Shown here: piece by piece, positions 28,582 through 37,216 of the stretch
Position numbering within the stretch: the stretch's first letter is position 1
Layout: the number at the start of each line of letters is the position of its first letter
Source of the DNA: Corynebacterium mustelae
GTDB taxonomy: Bacteria; Actinomycetota; Actinomycetes; Mycobacteriales; Mycobacteriaceae
Assembly: GCF_001020985.1 (NCBI RefSeq)
Contig: NZ_CP011542.1
Location: 434,001 to 498,000 of the forward strand
DNA length: 64,000 nucleotides
Direction: 5' to 3'
Notes under the pieces: model-generated
Seen by the model: only the letters and a program-made list of their open reading frames with translations
The model's database searches: none
Told to the model about the DNA's origin: nothing
Program-made: the position numbers and the translations under genes

Positions 28582-29328
28582 GTGGGACAAAAAATCCACC
28601 CACACGGCCTCCGATTGGGCATTACTTCCGACTGGAAGTCCCACTGGTTCGCCGATAAGAACTACGCTGAGTACCTCGCAGAAGACATCAAGATCCGCGA
28701 GTTCCTCACCAAAACCCTCGACCGTGCAGGTATCGCCGACATCGTGATCGAGCGCACCCGCGACCGCGTCCGCGTCGACATCCACACCGCCCGTCCAGGC
28801 ATCGTGATCGGCCGTCGTGGTTCTGAGGCTGACCGTTTGCGCCGCGAGCTGGAGAAGCTCACCGGCAAGCAGGTCGCCCTCAACATCCTCGAGGTCAAGA
28901 ACATTGACGCCAATGCTCAACTGGTGGCACAGTCCATCGCTGAGCAGCTGACCAACCGTGTGGCATTCCGCCGCGCAATGCGCAAGGCAATCCAGGGCGC
29001 TATGCGTCAGCCACAGGTCAAGGGCATCAAGGTCATGTGCTCCGGTCGTCTTGGCGGTGCCGAGATGTCCCGCACCGAGCGCTACCACGAGGGTCGCGTT
29101 CCTTTGCACACCCTCCGCGCCGAAATCGACTACGGCACCTATGAAGCACACACCACTTTCGGCCGCATCGGCGTGAAGGTGTGGATCTACAAGGGTGACG
29201 TCGTTGGTGGCCGTCGCGAGAGCGAAATCAACGCACCATCTGAGCGCCGTGGCCGCGGTGACCGCAACGCACGTCCGCGTCGTGGTGGCCAGCGTCGTCA
29301 GCGTGCTGAGCAGAAGCAGGAGGGATAA
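28582..29328 (+). CDS. rpsC: 30S ribosomal protein S3
   Basis: mRNA entry-channel protein with a KH domain, 248 aa. [13 protein letters not shown] start, KH motif [17 protein letters not shown], and a C-terminal Arg/Gly-rich tail ([15 protein letters not shown]). GTG start two bases after rplV. Confidence 0.99.
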   Translation: MGQKIHPHGLRLGITSDWKSHWFADKNYAEYLAEDIKIREFLTKTLDRAGIADIVIERTRDRVRVDIHTARPGIVIGRRGSEADRLRRELEKLTGKQVALNILEVKNIDANAQLVAQSIAEQLTNRVAFRRAMRKAIQGAMRQPQVKGIKVMCSGRLGGAEMSRTERYHEGRVPLHTLRAEIDYGTYEAHTTFGRIGVKVWIYKGDVVGGRRESEINAPSERRGRGDRNARPRRGGQRRQRAEQKQEG

Positions 29329-29331
29329 CCT

Positions 29332-29748
29332 ATGCTTATTCCAAAGCGCGTGAAGTACCGTCGTCAGCACCGTCCACACCGTGACGGCGTATCCAAGGGC
29401 GGTAATCGCATCAACTTCGGTGACTACGCAATCCAGGCTCTGGAACCTGCTTACATCACCAACCGTCAGATCGAATCTGCACGTATCGCCATCAACCGCC
29501 ACGTCAAGCGTGGTGGTAAGGTGTGGATCAACATTTTCCCAGACCGGCCACTTACCCAGAAGCCTCTCGGTGTTCGTATGGGTTCCGGTAAAGGTCCAGT
29601 GGAAAAGTGGATCGCTAACGTTAAGCCAGGTCGCATCCTCTTTGAAATGAGCTATCCGAATGAGGAAATGGCGCTTGAGGCACTGCGTCGCGCAGGCCAA
29701 AAGCTCCCTTGCAAGGTTCGTATTATCAAGAAGGAGGACCAGTTCTAA
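29332..29748 (+). CDS. rplP: 50S ribosomal protein L16
   Basis: Central protuberance protein contacting tRNA, 138 aa. [15 protein letters not shown] start; [18 protein letters not shown] conserved. The last stop base is the first base of the rpmC ATG. Confidence 0.99.
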   Translation: MLIPKRVKYRRQHRPHRDGVSKGGNRINFGDYAIQALEPAYITNRQIESARIAINRHVKRGGKVWINIFPDRPLTQKPLGVRMGSGKGPVEKWIANVKPGRILFEMSYPNEEMALEALRRAGQKLPCKVRIIKKEDQF

Positions 29749-29978
29749 TGGCTAACGGTACCCCCGCACACGAGCTTCGCGAGCTTAACGCTGAGGAGCT
29801 CAACACCCGTCTGGCTGAAGCCAAGGAAGAGCTGTTCAACCTGCGCTTCCAGGCCGCAACCGGCCAGCTGACCAATAACCGTCGCCTGCGCACGGTCAAG
29901 ACCGACATCGCCCGCATCTACACCGTTATTCGCGAGCGCGAGCTGGGCCTGTCTGTTGTTCCGGGAGCTGAGGCTTAA
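29748..29978 (+). CDS. rpmC: 50S ribosomal protein L29
   Basis: Small tunnel-exit protein, 76 aa. The start at 29748 (TAATG overlap with rplP, AAGGAGGA upstream) gives [20 protein letters not shown], then [13 protein letters not shown], the family pattern. A longer in-frame start at 29709 lies inside rplP and is not needed. Confidence 0.97.
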   Translation: MANGTPAHELRELNAEELNTRLAEAKEELFNLRFQAATGQLTNNRRLRTVKTDIARIYTVIRERELGLSVVPGAEA

Positions 29979-29980
29979 TT

Positions 29981-30259
29981 ATGAGTGAGGCAAACGTGAA
30001 CAAGAAGAAAAAGGGCGCACGTAAGGTACGCACCGGCTATGTCGTTTCCGACAAGATGCAGAAGACCATCGTTGTGGAATTGGAAGACCGCAAGCAGCAC
30101 GGCTTGTACGGTAAGACCATCCGCACCAACTCCAAGGTGAAGGTTCACGACGAGAACGAAATCGCTGGCATCGGCGACCTCGTTCGCATCGAGGAAACCC
30201 GCCCATTGAGCAAGGACAAGCACTTCCGTCTCGTTGAGATCATCGAGAAGGCACGCTAA
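29981..30259 (+). CDS. rpsQ: 30S ribosomal protein S17
   Basis: Small-subunit body protein, 92 aa. [20 protein letters not shown] and the KVKVHDENE loop are conserved. It is the last gene of this operon: a strong terminator follows and rplN is not present, so the S10 and spc-type genes are separated by unrelated DNA here. Confidence 0.98.
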   Translation: MSEANVNKKKKGARKVRTGYVVSDKMQKTIVVELEDRKQHGLYGKTIRTNSKVKVHDENEIAGIGDLVRIEETRPLSKDKHFRLVEIIEKAR

Positions 30260-30291
30260 TTCTTTAGCCTAAAAGGCGCGGATAAAACTAC

Positions 30292-30339
30292 ACACTCGCC
30301 CGCCCCCCGACATAAAAGGGGATGCGGGCGAGTGTTTTT
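30292..30339 (+). terminator. Rho-independent terminator of the S10 operon
   Basis: A perfect 12-bp stem (30292-30303 with 30324-30335) is followed by a T run to 30339. Confidence 0.93.
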
Positions 30340-30340
30340 G

Positions 30341-30352
30341 CTTTTCGACGCT
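30341..30352 (+). repeat. Intergenic copy of the CGTCGAAAAGC word
   Basis: CTTTTCGACGCT directly follows the T run of the S10 operon terminator. Confidence 0.8.
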
Positions 30353-30814
30353 TTAACGGGTTTCGCTGTACTCAATGTTTTAGTTGGAAACGTTAATGAG
30401 CCACTCTTGTGCTGTTTTGTCGTTGATGACTAATCCCCCCCGACCGTAATCGTTCAAAAAGATCGGTAATAGTTGCTGCGGGTTTAAGTTGGTGGGGTTG
30501 AGAGTTCGGCATATATTGGATCTTCACGGCTAGATAAAGATCCAGCCCACACTTTGAAACATCGGAAATGATTCAAAGGCAGGCTGAACGATTAACCAGA
30601 GTCTAACAAAAATATGAAAGATTTGCCAGGGGTGCTGAGGCAAAACGGGGGAAGCGGGTTGGGCTGTCGGCCGAGTAGATCGAGATTGAGAAATCTTGAG
30701 CAAAAACGATGTGATTATCTCTGTTATGTGTGCCGTGTGATTGTAGACAGCACCCTGTACCTGTAACTAACCCGTTGCTCCCTTATACGATGGTTGGTTA
30801 CCGGTTGAAGCGTT
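30353..30814. other. Non-coding spacer after the S10 operon
   Basis: No gene or recognisable mobile element is visible in these 462 bases. A short inverted repeat (GGATCTT near 30520 with AAGATCC near 30537) is present. The base texture changes from the biased ribosomal genes to mixed accessory DNA. Confidence 0.4.
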
Positions 30815-31372
30815 TTAATCTGAAGGTTTCGCGAAATATGCGTTGATTTCTTCCCGCAATTCGGTGTCAGTGGCGAACCTGTTTAAGAAATCAAGGAATG
30901 TGAGTTCGTAGTCGATGTCATAGAACCAGGCGTCGTGGTCCATGGCGTAAACAGTGGGATTTTGGGGGTGGGGGTCGTCGCTAAGAACGAAAAATCCCAC
31001 CTGGTAGCGGGTGTTTCCTAAGATGATGAAGTTTGGGGACTTAGTGGTTGTGGGTAGTTTTGATGCGACTCCGGTGATGAAGCCCTCGTCATCGTGCCAC
31101 TCTTCGTAGTCTGTGGTTCCTGGGCTCAGCGGCGTTGCGATCCAAGGCGAGAATGTGAAGTCTTCCCTTTGAACCAGTTCACGCAGTTGGCCTTGGTGTT
31201 CAAGGATCTTGCGAAGATCATCGCTGTATTCGACGTGGTCACTGAATCCTTGCTCAATGATGGGCGTTGGGAACGTCATGGACATGAGCGCTTCCTGCAG
31301 GGTGCCGTTGGGGCTGGCGTAGGCTGCGCCCAGTTCTTTCAGCCGTGCCTCGATTTCGGAAGAAAAGATCAT
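30815..31372 (-). CDS. Unnamed acidic protein, possibly SMI1/KNR4 (SUKH)-like
   Basis: A 185-aa soluble acidic protein from the ATG at 31372 (MIFSSEIEARLKELG). An upstream in-frame start at 31441 adds 23 residues with no family support. The C-terminal part (NFIILGNTRYQVGFFVLSDD, then AMDHDAWFYDIDYELTFLDFLNRF) has the feel of SMI1/KNR4 (SUKH) proteins, which often act as immunity proteins against contact-dependent toxins. This is a resemblance of pattern only. It is alone on the minus strand beside the DoxX gene. No toxin gene is visible nearby. Confidence 0.55.
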   Translation of the reverse strand: MIFSSEIEARLKELGAAYASPNGTLQEALMSMTFPTPIIEQGFSDHVEYSDDLRKILEHQGQLRELVQREDFTFSPWIATPLSPGTTDYEEWHDDEGFITGVASKLPTTTKSPNFIILGNTRYQVGFFVLSDDPHPQNPTVYAMDHDAWFYDIDYELTFLDFLNRFATDTELREEINAYFAKPSD

Positions 31373-31530
31373 AGGTCCGATTATGGCAATAAAGTGCAGA
31401 TAGTGCGGGGTTTTATAAAAGGCTTCTGGCAACGTCGACAAGCATCGCGCAGCTCACCCGGCACTAGTTGAACGAACAGTGAAACGCCTGCGTGGGAACA
31501 CCTTTACCGCAATGCTGAGGTTGTCGTGCA

Positions 31531-31971
31531 TTACGAATGGCGCCACATTGCGCGCCAGCTTTTCGGGCTTGATTCTAGGACTACGGGGATAAGTAGGAGT
31601 GCCATCACTATCGTGATGATTCTGTTCTTTAGCAAATCCTCGACGATGCTGGTGGTGGGGAATCCATAGCCAACGATGGTGATGAAGCCCAAGAAAGCAA
31701 GCATCATGTAGGCACCGAGACGTGCTTTTGAGCGGCTCATCAAAAGGAGGACACCAGCAACTACTTCGTAGCAGCCAAGCACGATGGTGAGCCATCCGAT
31801 ATTCGGCATCACAAAATCTGACCACAGGTTAGAAAGCGAGGGTATGAGCGCAGTGTCGCCGAACACTGCGTAGCTTTCTGGATGGGTTCGGCCGAGCACA
31901 AGGTGAGAGAAACCTCCGGAAATGAAAATTACCGCGAAAAGGGTTCTTACAATCGACCTATACATATGCAT
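31531..31971 (-). CDS. DoxX-family membrane protein
   Basis: A 146-aa membrane protein with four hydrophobic segments: RTLFAVIFISGGFSHLVL, IGWLTIVLGCYEVVAGVLLL, AYMMLAFLGFITIVGYGF and IITIVMALLLIPVVL. The N-terminal RxxxAxxFxxxGxxHL pattern is typical of DoxX. Related proteins take part in redox or thiol balance at the membrane, but no partner is seen here. A second ATG six bases downstream is also possible. The 23-bp tandem repeats lie about 90 bases upstream of its start. Confidence 0.75.
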   Translation of the reverse strand: MHMYRSIVRTLFAVIFISGGFSHLVLGRTHPESYAVFGDTALIPSLSNLWSDFVMPNIGWLTIVLGCYEVVAGVLLLMSRSKARLGAYMMLAFLGFITIVGYGFPTTSIVEDLLKNRIITIVMALLLIPVVLESSPKSWRAMWRHS

Positions 31972-32059
31972 CAGCCCATCCTACAGCGATGAAAAGGGTC
32001 CTTTCATGGGTTACAGACAATCGCAGTGAACCAGCAATCTGCCACCCAGGTAATCGTCG

Positions 32060-32151
32060 TAGAGCGCCGACCAATTTAGCAATAGAATGCCGACCAGTTT
32101 ATCGGTAGAACCCTGACCGTTTTAGCAGTAGAGCTCCGTCCAGTTTGTTGA
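32060..32151 (+). repeat. Four tandem degenerate 23-bp repeats
   Basis: Units at 32060-32082, 32083-32105, 32106-32128 and 32129-32151 each open TAGA and contain a (C/T)CG(A/T)CC or TGACC core, then a TTT(A/G) stretch. The second is TAGAATGCCGACCAGTTTAT plus CGG. There are no spacers between units, so it is not CRISPR. It lies between the DoxX start and the AAA ATPase stop. Confidence 0.85.
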
Positions 32152-32246
32152 TTGGTTGCATTTTCCCATGTAGATCGTGGTTTAATTCCTAAAAATCTCG
32201 CAACCGTGAACCCGAATCATAAGGCATCAAGCCGTTTCCTTATTTT

Positions 32247-33395
32247 TTAAAAGTGTGCGGAATTGGTCGGTGATGTAAGGTACTGCCGCATATACGGCAA
32301 AGCGAAGCTGACATACCCGTAGCGGGGGCTTGAGATGATTTCGGCGTTTAAAAGTCGACGCCGGTAATTGCCTGCATATTGCGTGTCAACGTTAAGCCGC
32401 TGGGCAATATCGGACATTTTGGACGGCCCGTCGTCTACTGCCATCGCTTTAAGAAAATCTTGATCCGTGGGGGAGAGGTCTGAAAGGGAAGGTTTGTGAA
32501 CTAGCTCGCCGAGACGGTGGCGGGCGCGTTCACCACTTGCTTTAACCGAGTCTAAGGTTATGCGGTTTCCGTCCCGAGTGCGGAACAGGTATTGGCCTAC
32601 CAGCTGAATCATGAATGGGTAGCCGCCACAAATCTCAACAGCTAGATCTAGTGCGCCTGGTTCCCATTCGAAATCCAATGAGGCTAGCGGGGACGAAAGG
32701 GCGGTGCGAACATCGGAATCAGCGACTAGCCCCAGTGCAATTTTGTTGGCACGGCGTAGGAATGTTACGGGATTTTGCCCAGAATCAGCCGCCAACAGTG
32801 GTTTCACGGATTGTGGAATGCCTGCCATGGTTATGGCAATCTCGCAGTTTTCACGGACTAAATGCTGAATGGTCGCCCCGAAGTCAATAACTTCTTCTTT
32901 TCGGTTATAGTGCAGCTCATCTAAGGTGATAAGCACTCCCACAGGTTCCTGTCCAATTTGGGCATCAATATGTGCCTGCAGCGTGAAAAGATTCGTGAGG
33001 ACATCCCGTAACGTTGTATTTGGACGATATTTCTCTGTCTCAGTGAACTGCAAGCCTCCTAGCGAGGCGATGTTTACACCTGTAAGAGTTTTCTTGTGGG
33101 TGCGAAAGTTCTTTTGGATGATCCGGTACGCTGCATCTTGAATGCGTTGGGTAAAACCAGGGGTTGCAGTCTCGGCGATAACCCACCAAGATTCGGCTCG
33201 TGCTGCATCTTGAAATGCATTAAGCAATACGGTTTTGCCCACGCCACGAAGGCCAGTGATGAGGGAAACTCGTTCATGTGCGCCTGGGCCGTCGAAAAGC
33301 GCATCCTTGAAGTCTTCAATTTCTTGTTCACGACCAGCAAGGTATGGCGGGGTTGCTCCCAATGTGGCTTTGAAGGGATTGCGTACACGGCTCAT
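32247..33395 (-). CDS. ORC/Cdc6-like AAA ATPase with C-terminal winged helix
   Basis: A 382-aa P-loop ATPase. An N-terminal GREQEIEDFKDAL leads to Walker A GLRGVGKT at 48-55. Walker B GVLITLDELH lies near 150-160, then a sensor-like MAGIPQS and the GGYPFMIQLVGQYLF stretch typical of archaeal-ATPase/AAA_16 proteins. The last 90 residues look like a winged helix (TDQDFLKAMAVDDGPSKMSDIAQRL, YRRRLLNAEIISSPRYGYVSF). Such proteins occur widely in actinobacteria, with unclear function. The ATG at 33395 has no ribosome-binding site. A 50-bp decamer array ends 18 bases upstream. One CGTCGAAAAGC copy lies in the gene at 33290-33300. Confidence 0.8.
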   Translation of the reverse strand: MSRVRNPFKATLGATPPYLAGREQEIEDFKDALFDGPGAHERVSLITGLRGVGKTVLLNAFQDAARAESWWVIAETATPGFTQRIQDAAYRIIQKNFRTHKKTLTGVNIASLGGLQFTETEKYRPNTTLRDVLTNLFTLQAHIDAQIGQEPVGVLITLDELHYNRKEEVIDFGATIQHLVRENCEIAITMAGIPQSVKPLLAADSGQNPVTFLRRANKIALGLVADSDVRTALSSPLASLDFEWEPGALDLAVEICGGYPFMIQLVGQYLFRTRDGNRITLDSVKASGERARHRLGELVHKPSLSDLSPTDQDFLKAMAVDDGPSKMSDIAQRLNVDTQYAGNYRRRLLNAEIISSPRYGYVSFALPYMRQYLTSPTNSAHF

Positions 33396-33412
33396 GACAT
33401 AAATCTACATGA

Positions 33413-33462
33413 TTTTTACTATCCTTTACTATCTCTTACTATCCTTTACTATCTCTTACTAT
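33413..33462 (-). repeat. Array of five decamers upstream of the AAA ATPase start
   Basis: Five 10-base units, TTTTTACTAT, CCTTTACTAT, CTCTTACTAT, CCTTTACTAT, CTCTTACTAT, run head to tail without gaps. The last four form two copies of a 20-base unit. They occupy -18 to -67 relative to the ATPase start and read ATAGTAA(A/G)(G/A)G on the gene strand. The 10-base period is one turn of the helix, so bound proteins would line up on one face. Copy-number change could alter expression. Confidence 0.88.
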
Positions 33463-33530
33463 CTTCCGCATATTGCTAGCTCAAAACGGGTATGACGCAA
33501 GTTCGTAAGCCGTTGAGTTGTGACAACTGC

Positions 33531-34585
33531 CTACTTCGCGCTATCCCAAAGTTTCCGCAAGTGGATAACCAATTCGTCGGGCACCTGCATTGGAAGAGAA
33601 TGGGTTGTGTTCGGCCACGTATGCACAGTGACGTTATCAAGCAATTGTTGAGCCTTATCCGCGGCTTTTTGCCCGCCAGCAAGTGAGCTGTCGCTGGCTA
33701 TTGCAACGTAGACCGGCATAGAAAGCGCCACCGCCGTATCTTCGGTTAGCAGTGACGGGGTCGGAAGTTGCGCACGGTAATGCTTTGTCCCTAATGCGAT
33801 CATACACGCCAGGGTGTCATCGTCATCGTGGTTGTATTCGGCACCGCCGATGCGGTTAAGCGCCTGGTTGCGAATGCTATCGGGTATTCCAGGAATCGAT
33901 GCCACAACTACCCAAGCCATCATGGATGCAGGTGGATATGCGAAAGTAAAGACAGGTTCGAGAAGTGCAAGAGAGGCGACGCGTTCCGGATGGGTGCATG
34001 CATATGCGGTTGGGGTCGCCCCGCCGAACGAATGGCCAACGAAGTGCGCGCCCATAGGAGCTACGGCATCCATGACCTGGTCAATCCATTCAGCTTGGTT
34101 GGTCATCGAGGTAAGTGGTGCCGATTGGACGGACATGCCAGCGTCGCCAAGCGCATCGAAGGCCACAACGCGGTGGGTTTCGGCAAAGCTGGGCAGGTTA
34201 GTTGCCCACATTGGCACCCCTGACGAACGCCCGGTAACAGCACTATAGGGGTTGTATCCGCAGTCGCGGGAGTGCTCCACTCGTAAACGCGTACTGTGCC
34301 GTAGTCCGTCTGGATACCATGCTGTTTCGTCGGCGAGGGCATGAGCGTCATGGCATCGCGGTATGCGGTTGCGTAGGCGTTACGACCTGCGGTGGAATGG
34401 AAATGCCCGACTATAGGTTTTCTTGTTATTCTAACTACGACGGACCAAACCCCAATTATCGCCAGGATCGCGACGACAGCTTGTGCCAGATTCTTGCGGC
34501 GGGGGAATGCTCGGCGGTTAGGGCGTGCGGTTGACCTTTGTGTTGGGGCTACCAACGGTGACGGGCCCTTCTGCGGTGCCGACAT
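33531..34585 (-). pseudogene. Membrane-anchored alpha/beta hydrolase, frameshifted
   Basis: The N-terminal part reads from the ATG at 34585: a basic leader, one membrane segment (LAQAVVAILAIIGVWSVVV), then TTPIVLLPG. The true continuation RSSGVPMWATNLPSFAETHR and the rest of an alpha/beta hydrolase are in another frame to 33531. The nucleophile elbow is GHSFGG, and a final histidine lies in WPNTTHSLP. One extra C or G in the run at 34228-34233 would restore a single protein of about 350 aa. As with the maltodextrin-binding protein gene, a one-base loss in a short C/G run is the cause: either real decay or a read error. Substrate unknown. Confidence 0.82.
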
Positions 34586-34798
34586 AGCCCAAAACCTAGC
34601 ACCGCATAGTGGAAAAGTAAAGGGTTAAGCTGCATAAACAGTGCGTTAGACGGGCCGCATTGGCAGCAGTTGGCGCACTGTGGCATGGATAAGTTTCTTG
34701 CTTTTCGATGCCGCAAAAGCCGCGTCTCATCATCTCAGCATTAGGTCGATATTGCTGGCCCAACAGTGTGCAGCTGATGGATAGATCGAGCGATATTT

Positions 34799-34844
34799 TG
34801 CCACCGAATCACGATAAAACCTGCCACCGAATCACGGTAAATTT
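34799..34844 (+). repeat. Two tandem 23-bp repeats before the ATPase remnant
   Basis: TGCCACCGAATCACGATAAA plus ACC (34799-34821) is followed at once by TGCCACCGAATCACGGTAAA plus TTT (34822-34844). The unit length is the same as in the array at 32060-32151, and both types share TGCC-ACC and CGGTA(A/G)A ends. The ATPase remnant begins six bases later. Confidence 0.85.
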
Positions 34845-34849
34845 AATAT

Positions 34850-35134
34850 TTGGGTATGAAAAAGCACGTAAAGCGTAATATTCAAGAATGGATAATGGGG
34901 TTACTTAGCACGTTTTCTGCAGTTGGACTTACAGGTGCCCGGCAGGTAGGTAAAATTACACTTGCTTCAATGGTTGGGGCGTCGCTGAATAAAGAAATGT
35001 TGTTTTTAACACTTGATGATCCAGAAGTGCTAAACGCGGCGCGAACCGACCCACGCGGGTTTGTAGCGCAAGCAAAAGATCGGATCTTGGTTATCGATAC
35101 GGATCGACCTTCGGGGATGTTTTATCGTTACTAG
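34850..35134 (+). pseudogene. Remnant of a DUF4143-type AAA ATPase
   Basis: N-terminal fragment of a roughly 400-aa P-loop ATPase of the AAA_14/DUF4143 type. It shows VGLTGARQVGK at about 25-35, then LTLDDPEVLNAARTDPRGFV and DRILVID as in the family. Three lesions are visible: the Walker A Thr after the Lys is Ile (GKI), destroying the P-loop; after DRILVID the usual DEIQR segment is missing and the text jumps to TDRPSGMFY; and a stop follows at 35134. Beyond the stop, GGSRSLGQSL in another frame recalls the family's TGSA...LRSLGQSL. The gene is dead. Two 23-bp repeats stand immediately upstream. Confidence 0.8.
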
Positions 35135-35235
35135 GTGGTTCACGGTCGTTGGGGCAGAGTCTGCATATAGTCTGGCAGAGCGCGTTATTGGATGTACGCT
35201 GTGGAGCTTTAGCCTAAAAAAGATATGATTTCACC

Positions 35236-36240
35236 ATGTCTGTTTTCCCGAAAGCGCTGTCTGTCGGCAGCCATATTCGTGTGATCGCTCCTTCGGATTC
35301 GCTAGCACCAATTGAAACAGGGGAAATGGGTCGATACTTAAGTAATTTGGCCACACGGCGGTTAGAAAGTTTAGGGTTTCGGGTGTCATTTTCCTCATAC
35401 GCTCGCGAGAGTGGCCGATTTGAATTTTCATCAGTTGACAAGAGACTGCATGATCTGCACGAGGCCTTCGCTGATAAGAGTGTCGATGGAATAATCACGG
35501 TCATTGGTGGTACCAGCAGCCACGAGCTACTTCCGTATCTGAATTTCGATCTAATTGCCGACAACCCAAAGTTTTTCTGCGGTTATTCTGACATTACGGC
35601 TCTTCAGAACGCGATATATGCGAGAACTGGAGTTGTAACTTACTCTGGCCCGCATTGGTCAAGCTTCGGTATGCGTGATTATTTTGAAACTACTCAAGCA
35701 TCTTTCCAACAGGCCGCGATGAGCCTTAACTCTATTGAATGGAAACCAAGCAGTTGGTTCACGGATGACTCATGGTTTATCGAACAGGATAACCGCGTCA
35801 CTGAACCGACTTCGGGCTGGTGGATTATCAATGATGGTTGCGCTCAAGGGACTGCCCTTGGCTCTAATCTGAGTACATTCACGCTTCTAAATGGCACTCG
35901 GTTCTTGCCGCAGCTGGCCGGCAGCATCCTCTTCGCCGAAGTTACGGCAGGATCTTCAATCGTGGAATTTCGCAGGCGGCTATTTTCGGTTCTTCAACAG
36001 CCGGGTGGGGACCAGCTGGCTGGGCTTGTTATTGGTCGATTCCAGAAACACAGCACAGTCACACGTGAGGATATTGAAGAACTAGTCAGCGACATACCTC
36101 AGCTTAGCGCTATTCCAGTTGTTGCGAATCTTGATTTTGGGCACACCAACCCGCAGTTAACCTTTCCTATTGGCGGGCAGGTGAACCTGCGGGCAGACAG
36201 TAATCAAAACCATATTTCGCTTGTTTTTACTCGCGGCTAG
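35236..36240 (+). CDS. S66 peptidase, LD-carboxypeptidase / MccF-like
   Basis: A 334-aa cytoplasmic serine peptidase of family S66. GYSDIT with Ser118, AEVTAGSS with Glu235 and FGHTNPQLTFPIG with His303 form the expected Ser-Glu-His triad. The N-terminal GSHIRVIAPSDSLAP and GIITVIGGTSSHELLPYLNF are typical. The absence of a signal peptide, the length and the sequence pattern (including the Ser at 118, as in MccF) suggest the MccF branch, which cleaves peptidyl-nucleotide antibiotics such as microcin C, or a cytoplasmic murein LD-carboxypeptidase. No microcin synthesis genes are nearby, so it may be a lone resistance gene. Context: accessory region with decayed neighbours. Confidence 0.85.
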   Translation: MSVFPKALSVGSHIRVIAPSDSLAPIETGEMGRYLSNLATRRLESLGFRVSFSSYARESGRFEFSSVDKRLHDLHEAFADKSVDGIITVIGGTSSHELLPYLNFDLIADNPKFFCGYSDITALQNAIYARTGVVTYSGPHWSSFGMRDYFETTQASFQQAAMSLNSIEWKPSSWFTDDSWFIEQDNRVTEPTSGWWIINDGCAQGTALGSNLSTFTLLNGTRFLPQLAGSILFAEVTAGSSIVEFRRRLFSVLQQPGGDQLAGLVIGRFQKHSTVTREDIEELVSDIPQLSAIPVVANLDFGHTNPQLTFPIGGQVNLRADSNQNHISLVFTRG

Positions 36241-36376
36241 TAAAAACACTTGTTAGGTAAGTGTTATGAAAACCGGAACTTTTGATATTTGTACCTGGTG
36301 CACAACGTTACCTGTGCCTTGATTATTAGAGTTGTGTTGCGGGAAAGTACCGTGAACCAGGTTACAGGTAAAACTG

Positions 36377-37216
36377 TTAGTCCTGTTTGGAGGTTTCCGG
36401 ATGTTCTTCAGTTACAAGAACCTCGGAATCAATCACGTCCCATTCGGGTTCTGCGGTAGTTTTGTTTTCTGAAGTGCGAAGTTGATCTTCAAAAACCTCA
36501 ATGAGTCGGTTTCCTAGCGGTTTGAATGTGGCCCATGTAAGCCCTCCGGAAACCACACCACCAATAACCGGAACTGATTTTGTGATGGTCTTTCCCAACG
36601 CCTGTTTGGTGATTTTATAGCCGAGTGCTGCGGCGACCCGTTTAAGAAGCGGGTACCATGTGGTTTTCGTGAGTGGTTTGGAGACTACTTTCTTAGCTAG
36701 GTGTGTACTAAGATGCGGTACCAGGTTCTTCTTGACTAGTGAGGCTGCTCCAGATACCCCGAACATGGTACCTAAATACATGATGAGTCGATTTTGGCCT
36801 TCTTCGGAGAGCTCGTTTCCGTTGGTGAAAATGTCAATATCGCCGTATAGGTAAGCGATTTCTTGTGCCATACGGATGGCATACCCAAAGTACTGCACAG
36901 TATCGCCCATTCCAGCTGGAATCATTGCAAGAGGACTAGAAGGCAGGCCTGCCATGAATGCGATCCCAGAGGTCTTCTTGGTGTTAGCGGAAACGACTTT
37001 GAGCGCGTGCGTACGAATCTCGTCAATTGATAGAACGCTTGTTGTTCCCTCTACAAGAATGCGGTCTAGTTCAGGATGATTCTTGAATTTTGCAGTGAGG
37101 AATGTAGTGCGGTCAACCCGAACCATAGGCAATGCGGTCGCTTTCCCTATGACATCAACAAGGATGCCGTAATATTTCTCGGTGTCTAATCTCTTAGCGT
37201 TGCCCTTTGATGCCAT
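36377..37216 (-). CDS. EcsC-family protein
   Basis: A 279-aa protein with the EcsC pattern: an N-terminal segment ending in the hydrophobic GIAFMAGLPSSPLAMIPAGM and VQYFGYAIRMAQEIAYLYG, then a lysine-rich middle (HLSTHLAKKVVSKPLTKT), and the glycine-rich SVPVIGGVVSGGLTWATFKPL near 215-240. The C-terminal 40 residues are acidic. EcsC proteins are membrane-associated and of unclear role. ATG at 37216 with a GAAGGGA ribosome-binding site. It may be transcribed alone: the 185-base spacer upstream is AT-rich and promoter-like. Confidence 0.75.
   Translation of the reverse strand: MASKGNAKRLDTEKYYGILVDVIGKATALPMVRVDRTTFLTAKFKNHPELDRILVEGTTSVLSIDEIRTHALKVVSANTKKTSGIAFMAGLPSSPLAMIPAGMGDTVQYFGYAIRMAQEIAYLYGDIDIFTNGNELSEEGQNRLIMYLGTMFGVSGAASLVKKNLVPHLSTHLAKKVVSKPLTKTTWYPLLKRVAAALGYKITKQALGKTITKSVPVIGGVVSGGLTWATFKPLGNRLIEVFEDQLRTSENKTTAEPEWDVIDSEVLVTEEHPETSKQD

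Noticed and set aside
28501..29700. A 399-codon frame antisense to rplV, rpsC and rplP
   Set aside because: It runs across three certain ribosomal protein genes and reflects their codon use.
32060..32151. CRISPR array
   Set aside because: The 23-bp units are contiguous with no spacers, are degenerate, and no cas genes are present.
30353..36376. Prophage or complete insertion sequence
   Set aside because: No transposase, integrase or phage structural gene is seen; only decayed chromosomal-type genes and short repeats.
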